Positions 32,546 to 44,145 of a stretch of DNA of 64,000 nt are shown in pieces. Position numbers and translations under genes: made by a program. Source of the DNA: Auricularia sp. M13 (lineage: Eukaryota; Basidiomycota; Agaricomycetes; Auriculariales; Auriculariaceae); NCBI GenBank assembly GCA_037042915.1, contig CM073200.1, positions 1,426,001-1,490,000 on the forward strand. Direction: 5' to 3'. Within the stretch, counting starts at the first letter, position 1. Every line of letters starts with the position of its first letter. The notes beneath the pieces are model-generated. The model had not been told where the DNA came from. It did no database searches and was given only the letters and a program-made list of their open reading frames with translations.

Positions 32546-32553
32546 TATATAGA
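32546..32553 (+). promoter_or_regulatory. TATA box of superoxide dismutase
   Basis: TATATAGA about 76 bp upstream of the ATG at 32622. Confidence 0.6.
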
Positions 32554-32621
32554 GGGCCGCCGCCGTTCGCGCCCCGCCGACTGCCCCTTGCCCCCCGTCC
32601 GCCACCTGCCTGCTAACGACG

Positions 32622-33513
32622 ATGTCTGACTACACTGTGCGTACGCAGCATACACTGGCCCTCGCCGTCGCTGACGCAGACCGCTGTACCAGCTGCCACC
32701 GCTCCCCTACGCATACAACGCGCTCGAACCGTACATCAGCGGGGAGATCATGACGATCCACCACCAGAAGCACCACCAGGCGTACATCAACGCGCTCAAG
32801 ACGGCCGAGGCGTCGTACGCGTCCGCGAGCAGCGCCAAGGAGCGCATCGCCCTCCAGGCCGCCATCAAGTTCAACGGCGGCGGCCACATCAACCACTCGC
32901 TCTTCTGGAAGAACCTCGCGCCCCACGGCACCCCCCAGACCACCCTCAAGGACGGCCCGCTCAAGCAGGCTATTGACCGCGACTTTGGCGGCCTCGAGAA
33001 GCTGCAGACTGAGTTGAACGCGGCGACCGCCGCTATCCAGGGCTCGGGCTGGGGCTGGCTCGTGTACAACTCCAAGAGCGGCAAGACCGAGATCCTTACC
33101 CTGCCCAACCAGGACCCCGTCCTTGCCCGTGCGTCCCCCATATTCTTATCTGCCCATGCTCATTGGAATGCATACAGCGTACGTGCCGCTGATCGGGATC
33201 GACATCTGGGAGCACGCCTACTACCTGCAGTACAAGAACGTCCGCCCCGACGTGAGTCTCTCTTTCCTCTCCATCGTCCATCTTATCGTCTGCAACCCCT
33301 ATCCCGACTCTGTTATCGCCGTTATCGCCGCCATCACATGTTTATCCCCGCCCGCCGTCATGGCTTGTTGATCGCCGCCCGCGGCCCTCACTTGTTTATC
33401 CCCGCGCACGTTGCTAAACCCGCATGCAGTACCTCAAGGCGATCTGGAACGTCATCAACTTCGAGGAGGCCGAGAAGCGTCTCGTCGAGGCCACCGGCGG
33501 CTCCAAGCTCTGA
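32622..33513 (+). CDS. Mn/Fe-type superoxide dismutase
   Basis: Exons 32622-32636, 32693-33128, 33178-33251 and 33430-33513 give 202 residues, the usual length. The enzyme converts superoxide to oxygen and hydrogen peroxide. Seen: [15 protein letters not shown], the first metal His in [11 protein letters not shown] (His28), the second in [12 protein letters not shown], and the Asp and His of [21 protein letters not shown] and the C-terminal [12 protein letters not shown] are also typical. Residues around GGGHINHS fit the Mn-type enzymes of fungi. No mitochondrial presequence precedes the fold, so a cytosolic form is inferred. The first coding exon is only 15 bp and the last intron is long (178 bp) compared with 49-56 bp for the others. 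Confidence 0.93.
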
Positions 33514-34077
33514 CTCCCCAAGCTCTAAGCTCTAAGCTGTACACCAATTCCTGACCATTGATGTAGGACGAGGACGAAAACTTGAATGAAATGAATTTGA
33601 ATTGTTTTGCATTTATGTACGGTCGTCGGTTAGTGTGTGAGAGTGCGTGGACGGGAGCGGGAGTGAGCCGGATGCATGATGTTCTGTTCTTTCTGCTTCT
33701 CATGCACTTTTGCTGCTTGCGCGAGACCCGTATCGCAGGCGGTCTATGCAGCCTGCGCACACGCGTGTTGGGTCCATTACTAGCAGTCAGTTCTGCGCTG
33801 CGCGCGCGAGGAGGCAAACTGCTCTTGTTTTCCAGCTTCGCTACTGTATCCCACGACGACGACCATTCAGCACGTCCTCGTACTTGGCCTTTTGACACTC
33901 GTCGTGATGTGTACTACTTACTTACCTGCGCTAAGTAGTGCTGTGTCCTCTGCTTTCGCCTCGCGCACGTCCAACATGCTGACTGTCATCCAAGTGCACC
34001 TTCAACTTGGCCGCGCTGCTCCTAGCCCGCTTGCCCGCTTGCCCGCACTCATGATGCTCGCTCGGAGTCTCAGTCTG
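33514..34077. other. 3' flank of superoxide dismutase, no gene
   Basis: No supported gene; leads into the minisatellites. Confidence 0.5.
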
Positions 34078-34375
34078 CGCAGTGCGGTCCGCTGCTTGCT
34101 CTGAGTCTGCATGCGGTCCACTGCTTGCTTGGAGTCTGCATGCGGTCCGCTGCTTGCTCGGAGTCTGCATGCGGTCCGCTGCTTGCTCGAAGTCTGCGGT
34201 CCGCTGCTTGCTCGGAGTCTGCATGCGGTCCGCTGCTCGCTCGGAGTCTCAGTCTGCGGTCCGCTGCTTGCTCGGAGTCTCAGTCTGCGGTCCGCTGCTT
34301 GCTCTGAGTCTGCATGCGGTCCGCTGCTTGCTGGGAGTCTGCGGCCTGCGGTCCGCTGCTCGCTTGGAGTCTGAT
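34078..34375. repeat. minisatellite 1 (unit about 29 bp)
   Basis: Roughly ten imperfect copies of a unit built on GCGGTCCGCTGCTTGCTCGG plus AGTCTGCAT, some with an extra CAGTCT. Frames are open in the array on the plus strand, but only because of the repeat. Confidence 0.9.
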
Positions 34376-34479
34376 CACCAGCGCGTCGGTTCTGCCTCTT
34401 GCGTTCAACTTCGGGTTGTGCTTCGCTGGACAGATGACCGTGACGGGTGTGATACGGCGGGCGCTCAGGCTGGTCAGAC

Positions 34480-35460
34480 GTTGGACGGTCGGTGCTCAGG
34501 CTGGCCTGACGTCGAACGGTCGGCGCTGGTCAGAGGATGTACGGTGCGCTGGATAGACGATGGACGGCTGCGCTGGCTAGACGGTTGAACGGCGGGCGCT
34601 GGTCAGACGTTGAACGGCTGCGCTGGCTAGACGTTGGACGGTCGGCGCTGGCCTGACGTTGGACGGTCGGCGCTCAGGCTGGTCAGACGTCGGACGGTCG
34701 GCGCTCAGACTGGTCAGACGTTGAACGGCGCTGGTCAAAGTTGAACGGTCGGCGCTCAGGCTGGCCAGACATCGGACGGTCCGCGCTCAGGCTGGTCAGA
34801 CGTTGAACGGCCGGCGCTGGTCAGACGTTGAACGGCTGCGCTGGCTAGACGTTGGACGGTCGGCGCTCAGACTGGTCAGACGGTTGAACGGCGGGCGCGG
34901 GCCTGACGATGAACGGCTGCGCTGGCTAGACGATGAACGGTCGGCGCTCAGGCTGGCCTGACGATGAACGGTCGGCGCTGGCTAGACGAACGGTCGGCGC
35001 TGGTCAGACGTTTAACGGCGCCCAGGCTGGCCAGACATCGGACGGTCGGCGCTCAGACTGGTCAGACGGTTGAACGGCGGGCGCGGGCCTGACGATGAAC
35101 GGCTGCGCTGGCTAGACGATGAACGGTCGGCGCTGGCTAGACGTTGGACGGTCGGCGCTCAGGCTGGCCAGACATCGGACGGTCCGCGCTCAGGCTGGTC
35201 AGACGTTGGACAGCTCGGCCGGTGGTCAGACGAATGGTCGGTCGGCCGCTGGTCAGACGATGAACGGCTGCGCTGGCTAGACGACGAACGGCTGTGCTGG
35301 TCAGACATCGGACGGTCGGCGCTGGCTAGACGTTGGACGGCGGCGCTGGCCAGACGTTGAACGGTCCGCGCAGGCTGGCTAGACGATGAACGGTCGGCGC
35401 TCAGGCTGGCCGGACGTTGAACGGATGGCGCTGGATGGATGGCGCTGGTCATTACGAACG
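34480..35460. repeat. minisatellite 2, about 1 kb, mixed units
   Basis: Many imperfect copies of a core like GACGTTGAACGGTCGGCGCT, with or without CAGGCTGGTCA. Units alternate between short (about 22 bp) and long (about 33 bp) forms. No gene inside. Confidence 0.9.
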
Positions 35461-36855
35461 GCCGGCGCCATACCACCAGTCTTCCCCGGGGCGGCCTCGA
35501 CCTCGACCTCGATAGTTGCTGAAGGAATCAGCAAAGATGACCTGTCTCTCCCCAGAATGCCCGCACGCCGCGCCGACGAGTCCTGCAACGCCCCACCCCC
35601 GCCCGCCCCGCCCCCTTCTATCACGGTCGACCTTCGTGCCATCGCCACGGCTTCACGCGACGTGCTTGGAGTAGGGATAAGTACTGTACCGTTACGCGGC
35701 TTGCCTGCCTGCCAGCCCCCCGACCCATCGCTCGCTCGCTCACCCTTCCAAACGGCGCGCACGTGCCAAGCCCTTCTTTCACGCACTGTCGGCGCGTCGT
35801 CGACGCGCGCCGAAACGTCTAGAGTATTGCCCTCCGAGTTGCGGTCGAATTCTGCACTCCTTGGAATCACCGCCTGCCAGTGCGCCGTGCTTTTTTGATT
35901 CCTTGAGCTTTCTTGCGATTCGTCGCGGTGATGGCGGCTGACAGTCTGAGGGCAGCTGCACTTCGAGTTCTGTGACTGTGTCGACTCTTCGTTGCTGCGC
36001 CGTCCGAGTCAATACGGCAAGGGGGGCGGGGGCGCTGGCGCTCTCCTCACCGGTGTGAATCACACACTTAGCACTAAGTACTAGTCGGAAGTCTACTCCC
36101 AGCCACCCCGCTCCCGCTTTACCTACATACAGTACCTGGCGCCGCTGCGCTGCACTTGGAAATGGCGGCGGGGGTGTAAGCACTTGCCACTGAGCTCCGG
36201 GGATAGATCAGTTTCAGTGGCTGCTTCTGCCCTGTGTAGAGTACAGTAGGTCCCGTGCCATTTCGCGCCCATCCCGTCCTGAATGCTCGTCCCTCATTCC
36301 CGGTTTCCTCATACTCGCGCGTCACGGGGGGAGCGTGACAGTAATGTAAAAACTGAGCGAAGTGCCACCTCAGACAGGGACGATCTAAGCTGGCGGTGAC
36401 TTGACTCCCCCCACTTGAAGCTCACACACCAATTGCAAACCTCACGTCGGATGTCCAGATTTGAACGATGCGAACAGGTGTCGAATTTCAAGTGATCTCA
36501 TTTCTACAATGCTATCGGATATCAGTGCCAGCGAGCCCTTTCGACATGATGAAAGCGCTGCGACCCTCCCTTCTTCTTCTCCGACTGTCACAGCTTCATC
36601 GTTTTGTTCAAGTTTGCCGACCCGTGAAACTAACTTACGGGCAGCTCTCCAGCGCGCCACAGTGGCTATTCTCCCATGCCGACCGATTCACCAAACAAAC
36701 CTAGTAGCCCACGTCCTATGTATTTCTCGGCCGCGTGAGAAGCCAGTCTGGAATCCGCAATCTCCGTCTTCATATACAGTGTATAATACAGTCAGTGGTT
36801 CTCATGCTGGCGGCATGTTTATGATTACCGGCCGGCTATGCCGCTCTGCTCTATC
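35461..36855. other. intergenic, no gene supported
   Basis: Between the minisatellite and the 3' end of kinase 2. Open frames on both strands are Pro/Ser/Arg-rich and not family-like. Confidence 0.45.
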
Positions 36856-38517
36856 TCAGCGCATATGTGGTTGCGCAGTGCTGGCATTGGCAGCGGCCGT
36901 CGTGGACGGCGTTAGGGGCGAGGAGCCGAGTTCACAGCCACGACCTGTGTTGACGAAAAAAAAAAGAGAAGAAGACCGTTGAGCGCTTGAGCGCTTGATC
37001 TGGCAGCGTGCCATGTTTGTCAATTTAGAATGCCGGTTGCCCGTTGCGTGCGTACCCGAATCACGATCATTCCCGCTGCGTTCCTGTCGCGGGATACGAG
37101 CCGCGCAATGGCCGGTAAACGCATGGGTGCAACAGATGCGGCCGTATAGCGCTCGAGGATCTCAGACGCCGAGAGCGCGCAGCTTGTGCAGTCGAGGCCC
37201 GGGTGGGATGATTCGGCGGTTATGGCATTCTACATCATAGTCAAGATCAATTTCTCCCCTATAACAGCGAATACAGCACGTACCGCAATTCTATCGCGCA
37301 CAATATCCATGCTAGGTCTCGCGGACGGGTCGAAGTTCCAGCAGCACAGGCATAGCGCCCACCACTCGTCGATGAGGCCCAGCTCCGTGACTTCTGCCCC
37401 TGGACGGCTGTGAACAGACTCGCGGTTCGGGACCCGTCTCACGACGCCGGCGTCGTTGAATTCCGGCCAGGGAGGCCTGCCCGTTAACGCCTTGGATGCA
37501 TCTTCTCAGCGAGGTTTCTCGCTGCCAGTGAGACGGGCTCAGTGCATTACCTGAAGAATCAACATGCCGAACGCGTAGACGTCCGTCTCAGTCGTCTTGG
37601 AGCGCACCCGACCCGTCGGCGACTTCGCTTCGTCCTGCAAGAGCTCGGGCGCGGCAAAGCGCAGGGTATACAGCTGTCGAATGCCGGTCGCCGTGGTGCT
37701 ATCGGACACGGGTTTGTCGATCAAGGTGCTGAGCCCGAAGTCCGTCAAGAGTGCATTTCCCTCCGGCGAGATGAGCACGTTCTCCTAAATATGATGTCAG
37801 ATGACAGATGTGTCATCCCTGAATCGGGAAGACATACGCATTTGAGGTCGCCGTGCACCATTCCTGCGACTGTATGGAGGTAGCAAACGGCATCGGCGAC
37901 CTGGAGCAGCTTGTACAAACAAAATAATTCAGCCAGGTAGCATCGTTTTGTAGGAATGTCAAGACGTACCAACAGCTGCCTGTTTGCGGAGGGATTTAGT
38001 CTGAGATACTGCAGCAGGTTTCCGTTCGTCATGAACGGCGAGATAATGAGGAGGAGATCGCGAAACTCGGCCGCGCCGAAGAAAGGAACGATAAAGCGGT
38101 GCCGCGCCCGCTGGACGGCTTGTAGCTCGCGCTGCAGTCGCTGAACGCGTTGCCTTGAGTCGCAGCCCTCAGGTTGAAGAGATTTAACGCACCTGACGAG
38201 CAGTCTCCTGGTCGCGCGTGTGGCGGACGACCTTGGCGGCGACTTCTAGCCTCAATTCGTCACCGGGCCCGCACCGCTCAAGCTGAACCTCGCCCTTGAG
38301 TATGGACGACATGCCTCGCTCTAGAGTACTACAGCATTTGTAAGTATGCGGACGTCGAACTGCGCTGTGTCGCCATCCGAACTGTCGTCGTAATCGTCTC
38401 CCCGATCGAACGAGCGCGCCGTTATGATATTTTCTTCTCGAAGCACTGCAAGACTTTCAACACCTTTCAACTAGGCGACAACGGTGATAGCTACATACCT
38501 ATATCACCCATCGCCAT
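36856..38517 (-). pseudogene. TKL-like protein kinase 2, paralogue of kinase 1, N-terminal frame break
   Basis: Minus-strand exons by eye: 38517-38499, 38445 to about 38193, 38140-37970, 37900-37838, 37784-37551, 37490-37284, 37229-37056, 36999-36856. Exons 3-7 have the same sizes as in kinase 1 (171, 63, 234, 207, then 174 against 171), all phase 0. Motifs: LEVAAKVV lysine, MVHGDLKC|ENV, TDFGLS, RFAAPELL, DVYAFG, ARPSMDIV. The C-terminal tail (IKRSSAQRSSSLFFF) parallels kinase 1 (ISRSTSICFFFI). In exon 2 the first part (ENIITARSFDRGDDYDD to RILTNAVV) and the second part (RGMSSILKGEVQ onward) are in different frames near 38320. Starting at the inner ATG (38310-38312) gives an intact 370-residue frame that keeps the catalytic lysine but lacks the glycine loop. 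Confidence 0.8.
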
Positions 38518-40474
38518 GAGAGAAAGAGCGCAGTACGCCTCTGAGGACGTCTACGGTCGTCTAGGTAGTTGGATGCGAGGAAAGCTTGACACGCCGCCCA
38601 GACCAAACGGCGCCTGCGGTGTGTGTCCGCTACATTTCCGCTCGGTGCAGCGCTGTGTCGAGGCGAGCTGGCGGCGCATGGAAGCCGCGATTGCAGTTGC
38701 AAAACTGACAGCCACAGACCGCGTGGCTAACTGCTGCACTCAAATGGCGCCCCAGGCAAGGAGCGCGATGCCCTCGAGCGAGCCAAGACTGTCGTAAAAG
38801 CTGTAATAACAGGAAACCGAACCAGCCCAGGTCAGCTGGAGTGTGAAAAACTCGATGAATCAAATTCGGATCATGTTCATACGTGCTGTGTGCGAGCCTT
38901 GGCGTGTGCGGATGGCCGGTAGTTGCACCCATCTTGGACAGCGGAGCGGAAGAAGACGCGGAGTTGGAGACACCGGCGCTTTCTTCTTCTCACACTGTGA
39001 CTTATGTATGGCCAAATCCTTTGACTATCCATGGGCGACCATAACAACCAATCAGACCTTTGCCTTGCACACTCGCTTCAGCAGCGTTTGCTCTTTCTCG
39101 CGCTCTCCGTTCGTGTCACATCTCGATGAAGAACACTTTTCGGTCTCAGGCTCTGCTCCAAGTCGACGCTGTCTAACACTCGCTACCAAACGCACATTTA
39201 GCCGCGCGTAATACATTAGAGTGACTGCCCGTCTTGCGCTCTGCGCCTTTCCTCGTCCAACACTCGTTCTGCTCAGCTTTCGTCACGTAGCGTTCGACTC
39301 GCGGTCACTCCTTCCCTCCTTCGAAGTCAACGCCTAGCCTTGGCCTAGCCTGCCACTCTAAGCCGCATTGGACATAGGACCACAGCCCAAGGCGCGGAAA
39401 CCTTCAAATTGATGCCACCACCTTGGGCGCGCGACGGTGACGACGCTTGTCCATTGCCAGATTTGCCATTTGCATCTTAATGCGCGGGCGTCCGTCTACG
39501 TCGGTTCCGTGCTATGTATCTTCGGTTGCCGCAATTCTTCTTCCAGTGTCAGGCTCCCGTTGCACAATATGCCTTGGTTTTTTGCTGCCATTGATACCTA
39601 CTCCGGCAGCTTGAAGCTAGAGATCCGACGCGGCCAGACGGGGCTGGTCTCACTGCGTAGCATCCGATGACCTTGTCTGGGTAGTCTCATTCGCAGACGT
39701 TGATGGAAGATAGTCTTTGGCATTGCGGCACCGATTCGTTCAGCAGCGAGCGCACGCGGAGGGGAAGAAAGGGATTAGGCACAAGAGCAGCTGCTGGTCA
39801 TTGCGTCGTAATTCGACCGGGCATCGATGCCCGGTTGACAGCTCGCAGCCAAGTGCGAAGTATCCCGGCAATCCGCAATGAGCGGCGACTTGTCTCACAG
39901 ACAGTAAGCTGCAACCTCGTCGTTCATCCAGCAGAGGCATCGTTGGCACAGTCTAACTTCATGTACAGAATCGGACACCCGTCAGCGTGGAGCGCCGCAC
40001 CGGACGGGGTGTGTCCCCGGGGCGCAGGCGCGGCTTCTCGCGTACAGATCTCGACAGTAACACATCCACTGACAGGCACCTTGGAGGCTCCGCATTGGGC
40101 ACTGGTTTGCGAGTTTCCTGACTGGACCTTCGGAAATTAGGTGCGCCGACGGACTGAAGTGGACTGGTCACACGCACTCATGCACACCTCATGTCGACTG
40201 AAAAAATGTACTCGCACATTGACGACAACGAACTTAACCGCAGAGCGAGTCACGTCGCCTCCACACGACCGGTATGATGTCTGATGATGCGGGCCCCGCG
40301 TCCACCCAGAAAGGAAAGGATAAGGCGCATCAAATCCCGCGTGCAAGGATCAAGAGTCAAGATTATGTAGAACTTCATACATACATATTGCACGCCCATC
40401 CGAGTCAGCGCCGTCCTTTTGCCCTCCTCCCCTCCCATCCCCCTCCCATCGCCCTCAGCCACTCCGTCGGCGGG
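38518..40474. other. 2 kb without a supported gene
   Basis: Between kinase 2 and the next membrane-protein gene. No repeat, RNA gene or protein-like frame recognised. Confidence 0.45.
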
Positions 40475-41794
40475 ATGTTCATGTTCACGATAATTCCGCT
40501 ACTAGCTCTGGCTCTGACGGCGCGCGCTGGGCTGGTGAATGTGACAATCGACGACACCTACGGCGACGCGCTCTCCGCGGACGCGCCGCAGTACGCGTCC
40601 GAGCACGCGTGGATCGCGCGTAACGTCGCGGACGGCTGCGAGGGTTGCGGCGCGCGGCCGGATGGCCATGCTATGTTCAAGCAGACTTGGTGCGCTGTCC
40701 GATGCAGGCAACCTTTTTCAATGTGGCTGATGGGGGAGAATGGGCGGAACGGACAGGCACGACGAGACAACGTTTCCCGGCCAAATCCCCTCGAACGTCT
40801 CATTCAGCTTTACCGGTGAGCCAACGCGTCTCCATTCTTCCTCTCTAATCGCGTATCTCACGATCTCTTGTAGGAACGATGCTCTACATCTACTGCGCGC
40901 TCGCGAACAACGTCAACCTCTTCCACAAAGACACGCGGCTCGCAATCTACCTTGACGGCGCGCCCGAGCCCGCGGCGCAATTCCACCATGTTCCCGACCT
41001 GAGTGCGGACGGGTTCATCTACGACCAGCTGGTGTTCAGGAGCGCGCCGCTGGCAGACGCGCCGCATACCGTGCTCGTGAGCAACTGGGCGGACGGCGAG
41101 AGCGGCAGCCTAGTATTGTTCGATTATGCGGTGTATACGTGCGTCTCAGCATCCGCTCCTCTTTTGTGCTATTTTATGCGTGTCTCACCTTTCGCCTGCG
41201 CGCAGGATGAACAAGCCCGACCGCCTCGTACCCGATTCATCCCCGCAAATCAAGTCTGAATCCCCAAGTCTCACCACGCCGAGTCCCTCGGGCTCGCCAA
41301 CTTCGAAGCCCTCTCCGGGCACGTCCAGTAACTCCAAGCCCGCGCCGTCAGAGGCTCCAGTTAGCAAAGATATAGGCGCGATAATCGGCGGGTCCGTCGC
41401 CGCCGTCCTGGCCGTCCTCCTTCTCGGCGCAGTGGCGTTCTGGTTTCTCTACTGGCGCCGGCAGCGCATCCGGTTCAAGTTCTTCCGCCCGCAGGTCGAC
41501 ATACTCGATGAGGAACGCAAGGAGTTCATCGCGCCCTATCCAGGCGACGCAGCGATTCATCAGTATTCCTCCGTTGACGCTGCAAAATTCGTCCCCTCTG
41601 CTGCGGCGTCGCAGGAATCCTTACCACCAGAAAAGGCCAAGGAATCGGATGCCGTGCATCAAACCCATTTGCCGCTGGGTCAGAACCCGATGAAGCAGCC
41701 GCTGGTCGTCATGGCCGCCGACCCCGCCGACGCGGCGAAGAGGGCTCAGGGGTCGAGCAGTGCAATGGAGGCGCCGCCGCGTTACAATCCCTAA
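40475..41794 (+). CDS. single-pass membrane protein, PY-tail family (copy 2)
   Basis: Exons 40475-40689, 40757-40815, 40874-41138 and 41206-41794; 375 residues, GT-AG introns of 58-67 bp. A signal peptide (MFMFTIIPLLALALTARA) is followed by the ectodomain: VNVTIDDTYGD, CEGCGARPDG, TW|HDETTFPGQIPSNVSF, TMLYIYCALANN, LAIYLDG, FIYDQLVFRSAPL, HTVLVSNWADGESGSLVLF and DYAVYT. Then a Ser/Thr/Pro stalk, one membrane segment at about residues 238-262 (IIGGSVAAVLAVLLLGAVAF) with an Arg-rich stop-transfer (RRQRIRFK), and a 110-residue cytoplasmic tail ending APPRYNP (a PPxY motif). Topology suggests a plasma-membrane sensor or adhesin with a tail that could bind WW domains. The family has no function known to me. 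Best-preserved copy in the window. Confidence 0.85.
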
Positions 41795-42656
41795 ATGCAC
41801 CACACTTAAGTTGTGACGCATTTGACTCCCATAGTGTATATTCCTGTTGAGTATCAGTCTCACCCCTGCCGGAGTTTGTCGACTCGCTTCCTCTCGTTCT
41901 GAATGCCACGCTCCTTTTTTATTAGCGCTGCACATAGTACCACATAGTCTCATATTATTATTACCATCCGCAACAGCCTCGTCACTGCGTGCAATGCAAG
42001 TACTTCCCCGTGTGTCACACTAAGCACCTTCATCCGGGAGCAGCAGCGAATTTGTCGAGACTACACGTAATTTCCATGACAAAAACGCCTTAAATTAGAC
42101 TCCAAGATACTCACATCAATTTGGGAGTAATTCGAGGCATTGAGACACAAGGGAAGCTCGTGGAGATGCTTGCCACCAGAGATCTAAGATCCGGAAGCGT
42201 CCGGAAGGTTCCGCTGCGGGTTCCTGACCAGCTACCTACTTCTACGACGAGCGTAATGCTCCCGACCCACTGCTCGAGCGCGCCCCCGATACGACGGGAG
42301 GTAGAAGCGGTTATTACTCCTGCGCGTGGCTGGAACGGCACGCGATTCTGACCTTCCGCTGACCTCGGCGTCTGCGCAACGCGTCCTGCTCTTGTCACTC
42401 GGTGCTCGACTGTTATTGCCCGACGTTTATGACGTTTCCCGGGCTATTGGACCTTCCCCTGAGCCTTTTGCCTGCTTCCTGCATGCTTGTCTGACTCTTC
42501 ATGCTTGTGACGTGTACTCTGCATCCCTCGAGCTAGGACTATTCAGCTTGCGGCCTTGGAGTAATGATCTATGGTTTCATCGGTGTCAGGCATATTTCAT
42601 TCTCGCGTCTATGGATATGCCAAATGGCGCGATTACGATCTATATCGTCTAGTGGT
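41795..42656. other. intergenic between convergent genes
   Basis: Separates the plus-strand membrane-protein gene from the 3' end of the minus-strand Old Yellow Enzyme gene. Nothing recognised. Confidence 0.5.
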
Positions 42657-44145
42657 TCACAAGGGGTGGTCAGCCCGCTCTTCGCCTTCTACGCGCTCCT
42701 GTCCGCCGACATGCTCCGGGCCATCTACGGGCTCTTCCCATGGCTTTGAAACTGCGAATGGCTGATCTGTGTACCCCTCATGGAGGTTTCCGCTGGGCGA
42801 CCCGTACAAATAGTCAAAATCGATATGTTGCGACGTGGGGACGCCGGCCTCCCACATAGCCTGGAAGTCCGGCTGGGTGATCCACGAGCGCCCAAACGTC
42901 GCCGCGTCGATCTTTCCCGCCTTGATGAGCGTGTCGGCTTCCGTCGGCGTCAGGTTGCCGTTCAGCACAAATTTCGAGTGCTTCATCAGTGGCTTGTAGA
43001 TCGCCACCTCGTCGTGCTGCGTACAGCGTAGCTTGCCTGGTCATTCTGCTGTGTTAGCAAGGAATATTTGGGCTCCAATGCTGCGCGACGGACCGTCGAT
43101 GACCACGTCGATTTCTGGGAAGTAGCGCATCAGCTGGATGTACGCCGCGCCCAGCTTATTGATCTCGTTGATGTAGTACGTGAACGTCTCAATTGTCTCT
43201 TGAACCGGCATCCTGCGGGTGGGATTCTCGTTCAGGGTTCCATCTGCTCTGAAGGGGCACTGGTGGACTCACCCGACGTCGTTGGAGCCTCCCATCGGGC
43301 TAATCTTGACGCCGACCCTGTCCGCCCCCCAAACATCTATGAGGACTTTCAGCGCTTCCAGGCCGAACTTGCAGCGCTTCTCGATTGAGCCGCCCCATTC
43401 GTCCGTGCGCAGGTTGCTACCGCTGTCGATGAACTGGTGGATGAGGTACCCTCCGGATGAATGCACTGCCGCAGGAGCATCGCTGTCAGCGCCCCTTGTC
43501 CAGAAATCAAAGGCCAACGGCTTACGCTCTACACCGTCTGCACCAGCAGCTTTGGCGTTCTGCGCGGCAATGCGGTACTGGTCGATCAACTCCCAAGGGT
43601 TCTTGATCTCATCGGGCTGCAGAGGAGAGGCCGCAGTTAGCGTGGCTGAAGCGTCGGCAGGGACTATCACTCACAATCACAGTCCGTTTCTGCAATCCCA
43701 TGCCAGGGAAGAAGAACTTCTTGCCGCGCGGGGCGATGGCGGACGGCGCGGGGATGGGGACGGGCTTGCCCGTGGGGTTGGGCATGTCTGGGTGCGCGAT
43801 GCGGCCCACATGCCATATCTGCATGACGAACGCCCCGCCCTCCTTGTGAACCGCGTCGATAATGGTCTTCCACCCGTCGACCTGCTCGCGCGACCAGATG
43901 CCCGGCGCGTGCGGCCACTCGGACGCCTGCGGCGCAATCAGCGCGCCCTCGCTGATGATCATCCCCGCGCCACCGCGAGCGCGCTGCGCGTAGTACTTCG
44001 TGAGCATATGCAGCGGATATCCGGTGCCAGTGGGCGAAGCCGCTGGGTCCCAGCGGTTGCGCGTCAGCGCCGCCATGATGTTGCGGTTGCGGAGCTGAAT
44101 CGCGCCAAGGTGAATCGGAGAGGAGAGTCCTAGACTCGGAGACAT
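42657..44145 (-). CDS. Old Yellow Enzyme family NADH:flavin oxidoreductase
   Basis: Exons 44145-43675, 43616-43526, 43465-43273, 43212-43094 and 43036-42657; introns 57-60 bp, 417 residues. An FMN-binding TIM barrel that reduces activated C=C bonds with NAD(P)H. Seen: the FMN-side Thr in AALTRNRW, FVMQIWHVGR (Gln109, His112, Arg115), HSSGGYLIHQF across an intron, RTDEWGGSIEKR and VGVKISPMG, then VLNGNLTP and AATFGRSWITQPDF near the phosphate site. In well-studied enzymes the substrate pair is His-Asn (or His-His) in HSxNGY; here the second position is Gly (His189, Gly192, Tyr194). The active-site Tyr is kept. Such fungal enzymes act in detoxification or secondary metabolism; no cluster partner is evident. 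Confidence 0.92.

Noticed and set aside
34082-34588. Repetitive plus frames in minisatellite 1 (repeats of RSAACSESACGPLLA)
   Set aside because: The repeat unit happens to lack stops; no start context, signal or conserved partner.
38310-38345. Micro-intron to mend the frame in kinase 2 exon 2
   Set aside because: All GT donors there are in the wrong phase and would give introns under 35 bp.
42560-42680. tRNA-like start (TCGTCTAGTGGTTCA)
   Set aside because: Resembles a B-box-free 5' part of tRNA-Glu/Asp, but no T-arm or acceptor closure follows.
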